This document shows positions 38,770 to 47,428 of a stretch of DNA of 64,000 nucleotides, piece by piece. The notes beneath the pieces were generated by a model. That model was not told the origin of the DNA and did not search any database. It worked only from the letters and a program-made list of their open reading frames with translations. The stretch's first letter is position 1. Each line of letters opens with the position of its first letter. The position numbers and the translations under genes were made by a program. The stretch comes from Janthinobacterium sp. 61. Its GTDB lineage: Bacteria > Pseudomonadota > Gammaproteobacteria > Burkholderiales > Burkholderiaceae_D. The stretch spans positions 310,001 through 374,000 of the forward strand of contig NZ_PJMQ01000001.1 of the NCBI RefSeq assembly GCF_002846335.1, read 5' to 3'.

Positions 38770-40584
38770 ATGAATGACATGACTGAGCAAAAAGCCGCCG
38801 CAGCCGCGATACCTGTAGGCCCGCAAAAGATGACGCCTTCCGAAGCGTTCGTGGAAACCCTGGCCGCCAATGGCGTGACCGACATGTTCGGCATCATGGG
38901 ATCGGCCTTCATGGACCCGATGGATATCTTTGCTCCCGCCGGCATCCGATTGATTCCCGTCGTGCACGAGCAGGGCGCCGGCCACATGGCCGACGGCTAT
39001 GCCCGCGTCTCGGGCCGCCACGGCGTGGTCATCGGCCAGAACGGCCCCGGCATCAGCAATTGCGTCACCGCCATCGCCGCCGCCTACTGGGCGCACACCC
39101 CGGTCGTCATCATTACCCCTGAGACGGGCACCATGAGCATGGGCCTGGGCGGCTTCCAGGAAGCGAACCAGCTGCCGATGTTCGAGGAATTCACGAAATA
39201 TCAAGGCCACGTGACCAATCCTGCCCGCATGGCCGAATTCACGGGCCGCTGCTTTGACCGCGCCATGTCGGAAATGGGCCCGACCCAGCTGAACATCCCG
39301 CGCGACTATTTCTATGGCGAAATCAAGGCCGAGATTCCAAAACCGAACCGCCTGGACCGTGGCGCCGGTGGCGAGCAAAGCCTCAACGATGCGGCCGAGC
39401 TGCTGGCGAAAGCCAAGTTCCCCGTGATCATCTCGGGCGGCGGCGTCGTCATGGGCGAAGCGATCGAAGAATGCAAGGCACTGGCCGAACGCCTCGGTGC
39501 CCCCGTCGTCAACAGCTATCTGCACAACGATTCCTTCCCCGCCAGCCACCCGCTGTGGTGCGGCCCGCTCGGTTACCAAGGGTCCAAGGCGGCCATGAAA
39601 CTGATCGCCAAGGCCGACGTTGTCGTGGCCCTCGGTTCGCGCCTGGGCCCGTTCGGCACCTTGCCGCAGCACGGCATGGATTACTGGCCGAAGAACGCCA
39701 AGATCATCCAGATCGATGCGGACAACAAGATGCTGGGCCTGGTGAAAAAGATTTCGGTGGGCATCTGCGGCGACGCCAAGGCGGCCGCGAAAGCCATCCT
39801 GGCCCGCCTGGATGGAAAGAGCCTCGATTGCGACGCGACGCGCGACGAGCGCTATGCCACCGTGCAAGCGGAAAAGGCCGCGTGGGAAGAGGAATTGACG
39901 AACTGGACGCATGAAAAAGATGCGTACAGCCTGGACATGATCGAAGAGCAAAAGAAGGAGCCGGGCAATTACCTGCACCCGCGCCAGGTCTTGCGCGAGC
40001 TGGAAAAAGCCATGCCGGAAGACGTGATGGTGTCGACCGACATCGGCAACATCAACTCGGTGGCGAACAGTTATTTGCGCTTCGAAAAGCCGCGCAGCTT
40101 CTTTGCAGCGATGAGCTTTGGCAACTGCGGCTATGCGTTTCCGACCATCATCGGCGCGAAAGTGGCCGCACCGCACCGTCCGGCCGTGTCGTATGCGGGC
40201 GACGGCGCCTGGGGCATGAGCTTGATGGAAACGATGACCTGCGTGCGCCACAACATTCCCGTGACGGCCGTGGTGTTCCACAACCGCCAGTGGGGCGCGG
40301 AAAAGAAAAACCAGGTCGATTTCTACAATCGCCGCTTCGTGGCCGGTGAACTCGACAACCAGAGCTTCGCGGAAATCGCGCGGGCCATGGGCGCCGAAGG
40401 CATCACGGTCGACAAGCTGGAAGACGTGGGTCCGGCCTTGAAGAAAGCCATCGACATGCAGATGAATGAAGGCAAGACCACCATCATCGAAATCATGTGC
40501 ACGCGCGAACTGGGCGACCCGTTCCGCCGCGATGCGCTGAGCAAACCTGTGCGTCACCTGGATAAATATAAAGACTACGTCTGA
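38770..40584 (+). CDS. xsc: Sulfoacetaldehyde acetyltransferase, copy 2
   Basis: A 604-residue second Xsc. From MTPSEAF to the C terminus it reads identically to copy 1. The DNA differs at roughly 30 scattered third positions, all synonymous by eye, while the first 20-25 codons and the leader are clearly different (MNDMTEQKAAAAAIP against MTDLSDQKAAAAATTAA). That pattern fits an older duplication kept uniform by gene conversion or strong selection. It has the same ThDP motif and active-site regions as copy 1. AGGAG precedes the start. It leads into a REP-like element and tauXY, and diverges from the IclR gene. Confidence 0.96.
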   Translation: MNDMTEQKAAAAAIPVGPQKMTPSEAFVETLAANGVTDMFGIMGSAFMDPMDIFAPAGIRLIPVVHEQGAGHMADGYARVSGRHGVVIGQNGPGISNCVTAIAAAYWAHTPVVIITPETGTMSMGLGGFQEANQLPMFEEFTKYQGHVTNPARMAEFTGRCFDRAMSEMGPTQLNIPRDYFYGEIKAEIPKPNRLDRGAGGEQSLNDAAELLAKAKFPVIISGGGVVMGEAIEECKALAERLGAPVVNSYLHNDSFPASHPLWCGPLGYQGSKAAMKLIAKADVVVALGSRLGPFGTLPQHGMDYWPKNAKIIQIDADNKMLGLVKKISVGICGDAKAAAKAILARLDGKSLDCDATRDERYATVQAEKAAWEEELTNWTHEKDAYSLDMIEEQKKEPGNYLHPRQVLRELEKAMPEDVMVSTDIGNINSVANSYLRFEKPRSFFAAMSFGNCGYAFPTIIGAKVAAPHRPAVSYAGDGAWGMSLMETMTCVRHNIPVTAVVFHNRQWGAEKKNQVDFYNRRFVAGELDNQSFAEIARAMGAEGITVDKLEDVGPALKKAIDMQMNEGKTTIIEIMCTRELGDPFRRDALSKPVRHLDKYKDYV

Positions 40585-40596
40585 TTTGCTGGTGTT

Positions 40597-40705
40597 GTTG
40601 GATTACGCCCTCTGGGCCTCGGCGGCCCCGCTAATCCAACCTACCCAACCTGCGCGACTGTGTAGGTCGGATTAGCCGGGCCTCTGCCCGGCGTAATCCG
40701 ACACA
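40597..40705. repeat. REP-like paired palindromes (copy 2)
   Basis: Hairpin 1 has arms TGTTGGATTA/TAATCCAACC; hairpin 2 has GTCGGATTAGCC/GCGTAATCCGAC with a GGGC...GCCC inner stem. It has the same two-hairpin layout and cores as 5157-5253, immediately after xsc2, where it may act as terminator or mRNA-end protector. Confidence 0.78.
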
Positions 40706-40794
40706 GCGTTGTGACCAAATTCTCACAGATTGTCACTGAAGCATCATAATTTCATTAAAGAATACAAGGCGTCCCGTTTTTTGGATTATTTGAT

Positions 40795-40846
40795 TTGACA
40801 AGGCCATACTTAAGGCTTAAATTCAATAAAAGACAAAAAACGGAAC
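40795..40846 (+). promoter_or_regulatory. tauX promoter with partial xsc-type operator
   Basis: -35 TTGACA (40795-40800), 17 bases, -10 TAAATT (40818-40823), then CGGAAC at 40841-40846. CGGAAC begins 18 bases after the -10, against 19 and 20 in the two xsc promoters. The second half-site is weak (ACGATTT near 40860), so binding could be weaker. Confidence 0.65.
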
Positions 40847-40879
40847 GTATCGTATCAAAAACGATTTACGGAGACAAAA

Positions 40880-41305
40880 ATGAACACACGAGTACCTACC
40901 GACGCCGTCACCACCGCCGTGACTACTGATTTCCTGCAAGCGTTCGGCGATGCCTGGAACCGCCACGATGTCGACGCCCTGATGGCCGCCATGGCCGATG
41001 ACTGCGAATTTCACGCCGTGGCCGGTCCTGACTTGCTGGGCAAGAGCTTCATCGGCCGCGACGCCGTGCGCGCCGGCTTCGAGCTGGCCTGGCAAACCTT
41101 CCCCGATGCCGCCTGGCTCAACCCCGTGCACTTCGTCAGCGGCCAGCACGGCGTGACGGAGTCGACCTTTGCCGGCACCAAGGCGGACGGCACGCGCATC
41201 GAAGCGCGCATGGTCGACATCTTCACCTTCCGTGACGGCAAGATCGCCGTGAAGAATGCCTTCCGCAAGGATCGCCCACCGGTCGTCACGGCTGCCAAAG
41301 CCTGA
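40880..41305 (+). CDS. tauX: Probable taurine dehydrogenase small subunit (NTF2-like)
   Basis: A 141-residue protein with an NTF2/SnoaL-like fold pattern: DFLQAFGDAWNRHDVDALMAAMADDCEFHA, then VRAGFELAWQTFPDA and RMVDIFTFRDGKIAVKNAFR. In taurine degraders a small protein of this size precedes the FAD subunit TauY, and the pair oxidises taurine to sulfoacetaldehyde and ammonia. The placement here, 25 bases before the FAD oxidoreductase and downstream of xsc2, together with a promoter resembling those of xsc, makes TauX the best call. On sequence alone it could be any NTF2-like protein. Confidence 0.72.
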   Translation: MNTRVPTDAVTTAVTTDFLQAFGDAWNRHDVDALMAAMADDCEFHAVAGPDLLGKSFIGRDAVRAGFELAWQTFPDAAWLNPVHFVSGQHGVTESTFAGTKADGTRIEARMVDIFTFRDGKIAVKNAFRKDRPPVVTAAKA

Positions 41306-41330
41306 GCCAGCACGTTCACCAGGAATGATC

Positions 41331-42770
41331 ATGAACAAACCTGTCGACACCCCGCCTGGCGTACTGGGCAACAGCACCGCCGCCCGCACGCCCTACGATC
41401 CCGCCTTTGATCCGCTGGTGGCCCAGCGTCCCGGCCACGGCAATGCCTACGCGCCCACCTACTGGATCGGCACGGCCGGCGAGCCGCCTGCCGACGATGG
41501 CCCCATCACGCATGACATCGACGTCGACGTGGCCATCATCGGCTCGGGTTTTACCGGTCTCTCCTGCGCCATCTTCCTGGCCCAGGAACACGGCATCAAG
41601 GCGACGGTGCTGGAAGCGAACCGCGTCAGCTGGGGCTGCAGCACGCGCAATGGCGGCCAGGCCCAATGCACGACGGGTCGCCTGAAGCGCTCGCAGTGGA
41701 TAGACCGCTACGGCATGGATACGGCCCTGAAACTGCACACGGAAGTGTGTGACGCGATGGAAACGTTCAAGAAGATCACGGCCGACATCGATTGCGACCC
41801 GCAACCGGGCGGCCACCTGTACATCGCCCACAAGGCGAAAGCCATGCCCGCGCTGGAAAAAGAAGCCAAGGTCATGCGCGAGATCTTCAAATACGACGCG
41901 CGCATACTCGACGCCGACACCGTCAAGCGCGAATTCGTCGACGACAAGGAAGCGGCCGGCGCGCTGCACGAGCCGGAAGGCATCGGCATCCACGCGGGCA
42001 AGCTGGCTTTCGGCTACCTGCGCAAGGCGCGCGCGCTGGGCGCCAAGGTGCATCCGTCCAGCCCCGTGATGGGCTGGGAAACGCGCAACGGCGTGCATTA
42101 TCTGCAAACGCCGGGTGGCGTGGTGCGTGCACGCTCCGTGGCCGTGGCCACGGGCGGCTACACCTCGCCCCATCTGCATCCGCAAGTGAAAAACCGCTTG
42201 CTGCCGATTTTGTCGAACTCGCTCGTCACGCGTCCGCTGACCCCGGCGGAAATCGAGGCGTGCAACTTCCGCACCCACCAGGTGATCACGGATACGCGCA
42301 TCCTGCGCCACTACTACCGCTTGATGCCGGACAATCGCGTGCAGATCGGCAGCCGTAGCGCCATCACGGGCGCCGACGCGCCGGACGACAAGTACAAACA
42401 GTTTTTGATCAACGATCTGCACCGCAAGTTCCCCGCGCTGACGGGCATCGCCATCGATTATTCGTGGTGGGGCTGGGTCGACGTCAGTCACGACATGATG
42501 CCGCGCATCGTGCAACCGGACCCCAGGCAATCGATTTTCTATTCGCTCGGTTACGGCGGCAACGGCGTCATGTACTCGGCGCAGGCTGGGCGGCGCATGG
42601 CCGAGCGCATCGCGGGCAAGGCCAGCGACACGGGCTTGCCGATCTTCAATTCGAAACTGCCGTATCCCAACATGATGGAACTGGTCGAGTCGCAAGCCTT
42701 CGCCCCGTTCCGCCGCCTGGGCCAGCGCTTCCTGTACCGCTGGTATCACTTGAAGGATGAAGTGTTTTAA
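41331..42770 (+). CDS. tauY: Probable taurine dehydrogenase large subunit (FAD-dependent)
   Basis: A 479-residue DAO-type flavoprotein. After about 55 residues comes the FAD motif VDVAIIGSGFTGLSCAIFLA, then CSTRNGGQAQCTTGRL, and near the C terminus YSLGYGGNGVMYSAQAGRRM, the second FAD contact. The long N-terminal extension (NAYAPTYWIG) resembles gamma-glutamylputrescine-oxidase-like members of the family. It is paired with the NTF2-like gene and followed by tauABC and sulfite dehydrogenase, so its likely reaction is taurine to sulfoacetaldehyde. AGGAA suits the ATG at 41331 better than the ATG at 41325. Confidence 0.8.
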   Translation: MNKPVDTPPGVLGNSTAARTPYDPAFDPLVAQRPGHGNAYAPTYWIGTAGEPPADDGPITHDIDVDVAIIGSGFTGLSCAIFLAQEHGIKATVLEANRVSWGCSTRNGGQAQCTTGRLKRSQWIDRYGMDTALKLHTEVCDAMETFKKITADIDCDPQPGGHLYIAHKAKAMPALEKEAKVMREIFKYDARILDADTVKREFVDDKEAAGALHEPEGIGIHAGKLAFGYLRKARALGAKVHPSSPVMGWETRNGVHYLQTPGGVVRARSVAVATGGYTSPHLHPQVKNRLLPILSNSLVTRPLTPAEIEACNFRTHQVITDTRILRHYYRLMPDNRVQIGSRSAITGADAPDDKYKQFLINDLHRKFPALTGIAIDYSWWGWVDVSHDMMPRIVQPDPRQSIFYSLGYGGNGVMYSAQAGRRMAERIAGKASDTGLPIFNSKLPYPNMMELVESQAFAPFRRLGQRFLYRWYHLKDEVF

Positions 42771-42893
42771 ATAGTAATAGCAGTAGCCGTACTAAGCCGC
42801 CGCATGCGTTGACATAGATCGACCAGCGGCGCCTCCCGCGAGGGATGAGATTGCCCGCACGTTCACACATAACAATAAATCTTGGAGTGAGAC

Positions 42894-43946
42894 ATGAACA
42901 CAAATACGAGCAAAAACACGGTTTTTTCAACGATGCGCCGCGCCGTCCTCGGCACCCTGGTGCTGGGCGTTACCCTTGCCTCCAGCGGTACGGCCTTTGC
43001 GCAAAGCAAGGAAGTGACGATTGCCTATCAGGAAATCAACGGTCCCTTCCTGGTGGCGATCGCCAGCGGTGAAGTGGAAAAAACCACCGGCTATAAAATC
43101 AACTGGCGCAAGTTCGATTCGGGTGCCAAGGTGGCCACCGGCATGGCTTCCGGCGACGTGCAGATCGGCGTCATCGGTTCCAGCCCCCTGACGGCGGCTG
43201 TCAGCCGCGGCGTCGATCTGCAACTGTTCTGGATCATCGACGACATCAATGAAGCCGAAGCAATGGTGGCCCGCAACGGCGCCGGCATCAGCAAGCCTAC
43301 TGACTTGCGCGGCAAGAAGATTGCCGTGCCATTCGTTTCCACAACGCACTTCCACACCATGTTCGCGCTGGAAACCTGGGGCATCAAGCCCACGGAAGTG
43401 AAGTTGCTCAACATGCAGCCGAATCAGATCGCCGCTGCCTGGGAACGGGGCGACATCGATGCCGCCTTCGTGTGGGATCCGGCTTTGAGCAAACTCAAGC
43501 AAAACGGCAAGGTGCTGGTGACCTCCGGTGAACTGAGCAAGAAGGGCAAGGCCACGTTTGACGGCATGGCCGTCGAGCGCGCCTGGGGCGAAGCGAATGC
43601 CGATTTCATGGCCAAGTTCGTCAAGGTGATGGCCGCGGCCGACGCCGACTACCGCGCCAATCCGAAGGCGTGGACCATCGATTCGCCGCAAGTGAAAGCC
43701 AACGTCAAGCATTCGGGCGCTGCCGCCAAGGACGTGGCCGCTTCCGTGGCCCTCTACGCCTACCCATCGCTGCAGGAGCAGGCTTCGCCGGCCTGGCTCG
43801 GTGGCGGCGCGAAGGGCGGCGTGGCGCAAGCCTTGCTGGCCACGGCGCAATTCCTCAAGGGCGAAGGCAAGATCGACACCCTGGCAACAGATTACGCCAA
43901 ATATGTGACCCCCAAGTATGCACAGGCCGCCGGCCTGCTGAAGTAA
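42894..43946 (+). CDS. tauA: Taurine ABC transporter, substrate-binding protein
   Basis: A 350-residue periplasmic binding protein with a signal peptide (residues 1-36, cut after TAFA before QSKEVTIAYQ). The family pattern of TauA/SsuA-type proteins is clear: EINGPFLVAIASGEVEKTTG, MASGDVQIGVIGSSPLTAAV and NMQPNQIAAAWERGDIDAAF followed by VWDPAL. The gene order with tauB and tauC is standard. A GC-rich hairpin in the 80-base gap to tauB (43960-43977) probably stabilises the tauA message or lets part of transcription stop, raising binding protein over the membrane parts. Confidence 0.93.
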   Translation: MNTNTSKNTVFSTMRRAVLGTLVLGVTLASSGTAFAQSKEVTIAYQEINGPFLVAIASGEVEKTTGYKINWRKFDSGAKVATGMASGDVQIGVIGSSPLTAAVSRGVDLQLFWIIDDINEAEAMVARNGAGISKPTDLRGKKIAVPFVSTTHFHTMFALETWGIKPTEVKLLNMQPNQIAAAWERGDIDAAFVWDPALSKLKQNGKVLVTSGELSKKGKATFDGMAVERAWGEANADFMAKFVKVMAAADADYRANPKAWTIDSPQVKANVKHSGAAAKDVAASVALYAYPSLQEQASPAWLGGGAKGGVAQALLATAQFLKGEGKIDTLATDYAKYVTPKYAQAAGLLK

Positions 43947-43959
43947 ACGTTGTGCGATG

Positions 43960-43977
43960 GCGCGCCTGCGGGCGCGC
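43960..43977 (+). other. GC hairpin between tauA and tauB
   Basis: GCGCGCC-TGC-GGGCGCGC in the intercistronic gap, without a T-run; a typical place for differential expression of the binding protein. Confidence 0.5.
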
Positions 43978-44026
43978 TGACTGAACAGAATGCGTTGAAC
44001 TGAAGTATTACCTATGCGGGGACATC

Positions 44027-44842
44027 ATGGAAAATCTGTACGTCAAGGATGTCAGCGTGATTTATCCGGGCAAGACGGCCGGTGAACGCGTACATGCCTT
44101 AAATAACATCAATCTGACCATCAATAGCGGCGACTTCGTCGTTGCGCTGGGTGCATCAGGTTGCGGCAAGACAACCTTGCTGAGCCTGATGGCGGGCTTT
44201 ATCGCCCCGTCCAAGGGCGAAATCATGCTGGGCGACAATAAAGTGGAAGGGCCGGGCGCCGACCGTGGCGTGGTGTTCCAGAAACATGCTTTGCTGCCAT
44301 GGCTGAACGTGATGGAAAACGTGGAATTCGGCTTGAAGCTGCAAGGCGTGCCTAAAGCCGTGCGGCGCGAACAGGCGGCCAAGAACCTGGCGTTGGTGGG
44401 CTTGAAGGACTTTCACGACAATATGATTTATCAATTGTCGGGCGGCATGCAGCAAAGGGTAGGCATCGCCCGCGCCCTGACCAGCAATCCCGCCATGCTG
44501 CTGATGGATGAACCGATGGCGGCGCTCGATGCGCTGACGCGCGAAACCATCCAGGAATTGCTGCTCGATATCTGGGCCAAGTCCAGCACCATGTTCTTCT
44601 TCATTACCCACAGCGTCGACGAGGCGCTGTTCCTGGCGAACCGGCTGATCGTCATGTCGCCCCGTCCGGGCCGCATCACGCACACGTATGAACTCGATTT
44701 CAACAAGCGCTTCCTCGAATGCCGCGATGCGCGCGCCGTGAAATCGAGCCCGGACTTCATCAAGATGCGCGAAACGGTGCTCAACATCATTTATGGCGAC
44801 GAGCGCGCAGTCAACAAAGAGCTGGAGGTGTCCCATGCATAG
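44027..44842 (+). CDS. tauB: Taurine ABC transporter, ATP-binding protein
   Basis: A 271-residue ABC ATPase. Walker A is ALGASGCGKTTLLSLMAG, Q-loop GVVFQKHALLPWLNVMENV, signature LSGGMQQRVGIARAL, Walker B MLLMDEPMAALDALTRE, and switch histidine FFITHSVDEALFLA. It is the nitrate/sulfonate/taurine subtype (FTxxH-like spacing and length). The start is at 44027. The tauC start lies 8 bases inside its 3' end, giving translational coupling. It powers uptake of taurine across the inner membrane with TauC. Confidence 0.94.
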   Translation: MENLYVKDVSVIYPGKTAGERVHALNNINLTINSGDFVVALGASGCGKTTLLSLMAGFIAPSKGEIMLGDNKVEGPGADRGVVFQKHALLPWLNVMENVEFGLKLQGVPKAVRREQAAKNLALVGLKDFHDNMIYQLSGGMQQRVGIARALTSNPAMLLMDEPMAALDALTRETIQELLLDIWAKSSTMFFFITHSVDEALFLANRLIVMSPRPGRITHTYELDFNKRFLECRDARAVKSSPDFIKMRETVLNIIYGDERAVNKELEVSHA

Positions 44843-45716
44843 CCCATCCGTCGTGGGATTTCCTCCCACCACCGCCAAGCGCGCCGGCTTTTTTGCGCGC
44901 CTGTTCGCTCCCCGCTGCGCCATGCCTGGCGAAGCGTTCGGCGCGCCGGGGCAGGGCAATTCCAGCCGCATCGCCACCGTTACCGTCATCGCCGTGCTGC
45001 TGCTGTGGTTAGCCGTGACGGCCAGCGGCATGGTCAAGCCGCTGTTCCTGCCGTCGCCGCAAGCCGTGTACGAGAAATTCATCATGGCGGCCACGACCGG
45101 TTTCGGCGGCGCCACTTTGTGGGAACACACGGTGGCCAGCCTGGTCCGGGTGTTCGGCGCCTTCGGTCTGGCTTGCCTGTTTGCCATCCCCGTCGGCGTG
45201 ATGATGGGCGTCAATCGCGTGGCACGCGGCATCTTCGATCCCTTGATCGAGTTCTACCGTCCGCTGCCGCCGCTTGCTTACTTGCCACTGGTCATCATCT
45301 GGTTCGGTATCGGCGAATTCTCGAAGGTCTACCTGATCTTCCTGGCCATCTTCGCCCCGATGGCGATTGCGGCCCGGGCCGGCGTCAGCTCCGTATCGCT
45401 GGAGCAAATCCACGCGGCCTACTCGATGGGTGCTACCCGCTTCCAGGTCATCGTGCATGTGATTCTGCGTGCCGCCATCCCGGAAATTCTCACCGGCATG
45501 CGCATCGGCATCGGCGTGGGCTGGACCACCCTGGTGGCGGGCGAGATGGTGGCGGCCACGCGCGGCCTAGGCTACATGGTGCTCAGCGCCTCCGAGTTCC
45601 TGGCCAGCGATGTGGTGATCATGGGCATTATCGTGATCGGCTTCTTTGCTTTCCTGTTTGATTTGATGATGCGTTACCTCGAACGTACCCTCGTGCCATG
45701 GAAGGGCAAGGTGTAA
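44835..45716 (+). CDS. tauC: Taurine ABC transporter, permease
   Basis: A 293-residue inner-membrane permease of the SsuC/TauC type with about six hydrophobic helices and the EAA loop EQIHAAYSMGATRFQVIVHV, where the ATPase docks. SPQAVYEKFIMAATTGFGGATLWEHT and the conserved GVGWTTLVAGEMVAATRGLGYMV confirm the subfamily. GGAGG at 44823-44827 suits the ATG at 44835, overlapping tauB by 8. It has a slightly long basic N-terminal tail. A good terminator follows, ending the tau transport transcript. Confidence 0.93.
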   Translation: MHSPSVVGFPPTTAKRAGFFARLFAPRCAMPGEAFGAPGQGNSSRIATVTVIAVLLLWLAVTASGMVKPLFLPSPQAVYEKFIMAATTGFGGATLWEHTVASLVRVFGAFGLACLFAIPVGVMMGVNRVARGIFDPLIEFYRPLPPLAYLPLVIIWFGIGEFSKVYLIFLAIFAPMAIAARAGVSSVSLEQIHAAYSMGATRFQVIVHVILRAAIPEILTGMRIGIGVGWTTLVAGEMVAATRGLGYMVLSASEFLASDVVIMGIIVIGFFAFLFDLMMRYLERTLVPWKGKV

Positions 45717-45725
45717 GACGTTCCC

Positions 45726-45770
45726 GGGAGTGGCGCGCACGCCACGAGTGTTGCCGCCGCTCCCTTTTTT
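45726..45770 (+). terminator. Terminator after tauC
   Basis: GGGAGTGGCG pairs with CGCCGCTCCC (one G-T wobble) and is followed by TTTTTT. The rest of the gap to 45995 shows no gene. Confidence 0.72.
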
Positions 45771-45994
45771 CAACCGCCATACCCCGTAGGTATCCTCCTG
45801 CGCGCTTGTCCCTTGGGCGCCGCGCCGGGCCGCTGCATTTCCAGATTGACTTCTGGCATGCAGCCAACCAGACTGATTTGATGATGTATCGATGCTGCTT
45901 GACGGTGTTGCCCAAATAAAACAAAGCCGCGCGGCACTTCCCCGCCGCAGCAGGCCAGGGTGCACCGAGCTTCAGATATTACTAGGAGACAAAA

Positions 45995-47428
45995 ATGATT
46001 AGCGACAACCACAACAACACGGGCTTGCAGCACTCGCTGAAGCAACGCCATATGAGCATGATCGCCATCGGCGGCGTGATCGGCGCCGGCCTCTTTGTCG
46101 GCAGCGGCGTCATCGCCAAGGCCGCCGGACCGGCAGCCATCCTTTCTTTCTTGCTCACGGGCGGCCTGGTCGTCCTGATCATGCGTATGCTGGGCGAGCT
46201 GGCCTCGTCCCTGCCCGTGGTCGGCTCCTTTTACGAATATGCGCGCCTGGCCTTCGATGACAAGCCGAAAGTGTCGAAATTCCTCGGCTTCATGAGCGGC
46301 TGGATGTACTGGTATTTCTGGGTCGTCGTCGTCGCCCTGGAAGCCATTGCCGGCGCCAAGCTGGTCAACTTCTGGCTGCCCGACGTGCCATCGTGGTCCA
46401 TCAGCCTGGTGCTACTCGTGTCGATGACCATCCTGAACCTGTTTTCCGTGAAGGCCTTCGGTGAATTCGAGTTCTGGTTCGCCTCGATCAAGGTGGTTGC
46501 CATCGTCGTCTTCCTCTTTGTCGGTGCTCTGTTCATCACAGGCAGCTTGCCCAACAGCATCCCTAGCCTGGGTTTCCTGACCAGCAACGGCGGCTTCATG
46601 CCCCATGGCTGGGGGCCTGTATTGAGTGGCGCCGTCGCCGCCACGGCCTTTTACTCTGGCGCCGAGATCGTCACCATTGCCGCCGCCGAAACGTCGGACC
46701 CGGCCAAGGCCATCGCCCGCGCCACCAATTCCGTCATCACGCGCGTGCTGATGTTTTATGTGGGGTCCATGTTTGTCGTCGTCTGCATCGTGCCCTGGGA
46801 TTCGCCGGCCATCGCCACGCCCTTCGTCAGCGCCCTGACCGTCATGAACATTCCGTACGCGGCCCACATCATGAACGCCATCATTTTGACGGCCGTGCTG
46901 TCGGCCTTGAATTCCAGCCTGTACGCTTCGTCGCGCATGATCTTTGCGCTGACGCGCCGCGGCGACGCGCCCACGGGCCTGGTCAAACTGAGCAAGAACG
47001 GCGTGCCCATTCGCGCCATACTGTTCAGCACCCTGTTTGCCTATTTCGCCATTGCCGTCTCGTATGTGTCAGCCGACCTGGTGTTTCCCTTCATCGTCAA
47101 TTCCTACGGCATCCTGATCCTGTTTGTCTACCTGCTCATTGCGATATCTCAATTGCGTCTGCGCCGTCGCCTGGAGCGTGAATGCCCGGAACGCATCAAG
47201 GTGCGCATGTGGCTGTTCCCCTACCTGACGTATTTCACCATCATCGCCATGCTGGTGATCCTGGGGGCCATGAGCGTGTCCTCCGATACGGAGCAGCGCG
47301 TGTCGTTCTGGTTCGGCCTGTTGAGCGTGGTCATCATGAGTGTCATGTATTACATCAAGAAGCTGGTCAACGACGACCGCAACGGCGGTGAAGCGGCCGA
47401 CACCAAAGTGGAGCTCAAACATGTCTGA
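45995..47428 (+). CDS. APC-family amino-acid permease
   Basis: A 477-residue transporter with twelve predicted hydrophobic segments. The N-terminal motif LKQRHMSMIAIGGVIGAGLFVGSG marks the amino-acid transporter (GabP/AroP) group, supported by EIVTIAAAETSDPAKAIARA and LNSSLYASSRMIFAL. The short loop and C-terminal tail are typical. The gene lies between tauABC and the sulfite dehydrogenase genes and its stop overlaps sorA by 8 bases, so it probably moves an amino compound linked to taurine use, possibly taurine itself. The substrate is not readable from sequence. Confidence 0.9.
   Translation: MISDNHNNTGLQHSLKQRHMSMIAIGGVIGAGLFVGSGVIAKAAGPAAILSFLLTGGLVVLIMRMLGELASSLPVVGSFYEYARLAFDDKPKVSKFLGFMSGWMYWYFWVVVVALEAIAGAKLVNFWLPDVPSWSISLVLLVSMTILNLFSVKAFGEFEFWFASIKVVAIVVFLFVGALFITGSLPNSIPSLGFLTSNGGFMPHGWGPVLSGAVAATAFYSGAEIVTIAAAETSDPAKAIARATNSVITRVLMFYVGSMFVVVCIVPWDSPAIATPFVSALTVMNIPYAAHIMNAIILTAVLSALNSSLYASSRMIFALTRRGDAPTGLVKLSKNGVPIRAILFSTLFAYFAIAVSYVSADLVFPFIVNSYGILILFVYLLIAISQLRLRRRLERECPERIKVRMWLFPYLTYFTIIAMLVILGAMSVSSDTEQRVSFWFGLLSVVIMSVMYYIKKLVNDDRNGGEAADTKVELKHV

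Noticed and set aside
26259..40584. Composite transposon bounded by the xsc copies
   Set aside because: No transposase, terminal inverted repeats or target duplications are visible; the xsc copies are functional genes with their own promoters.
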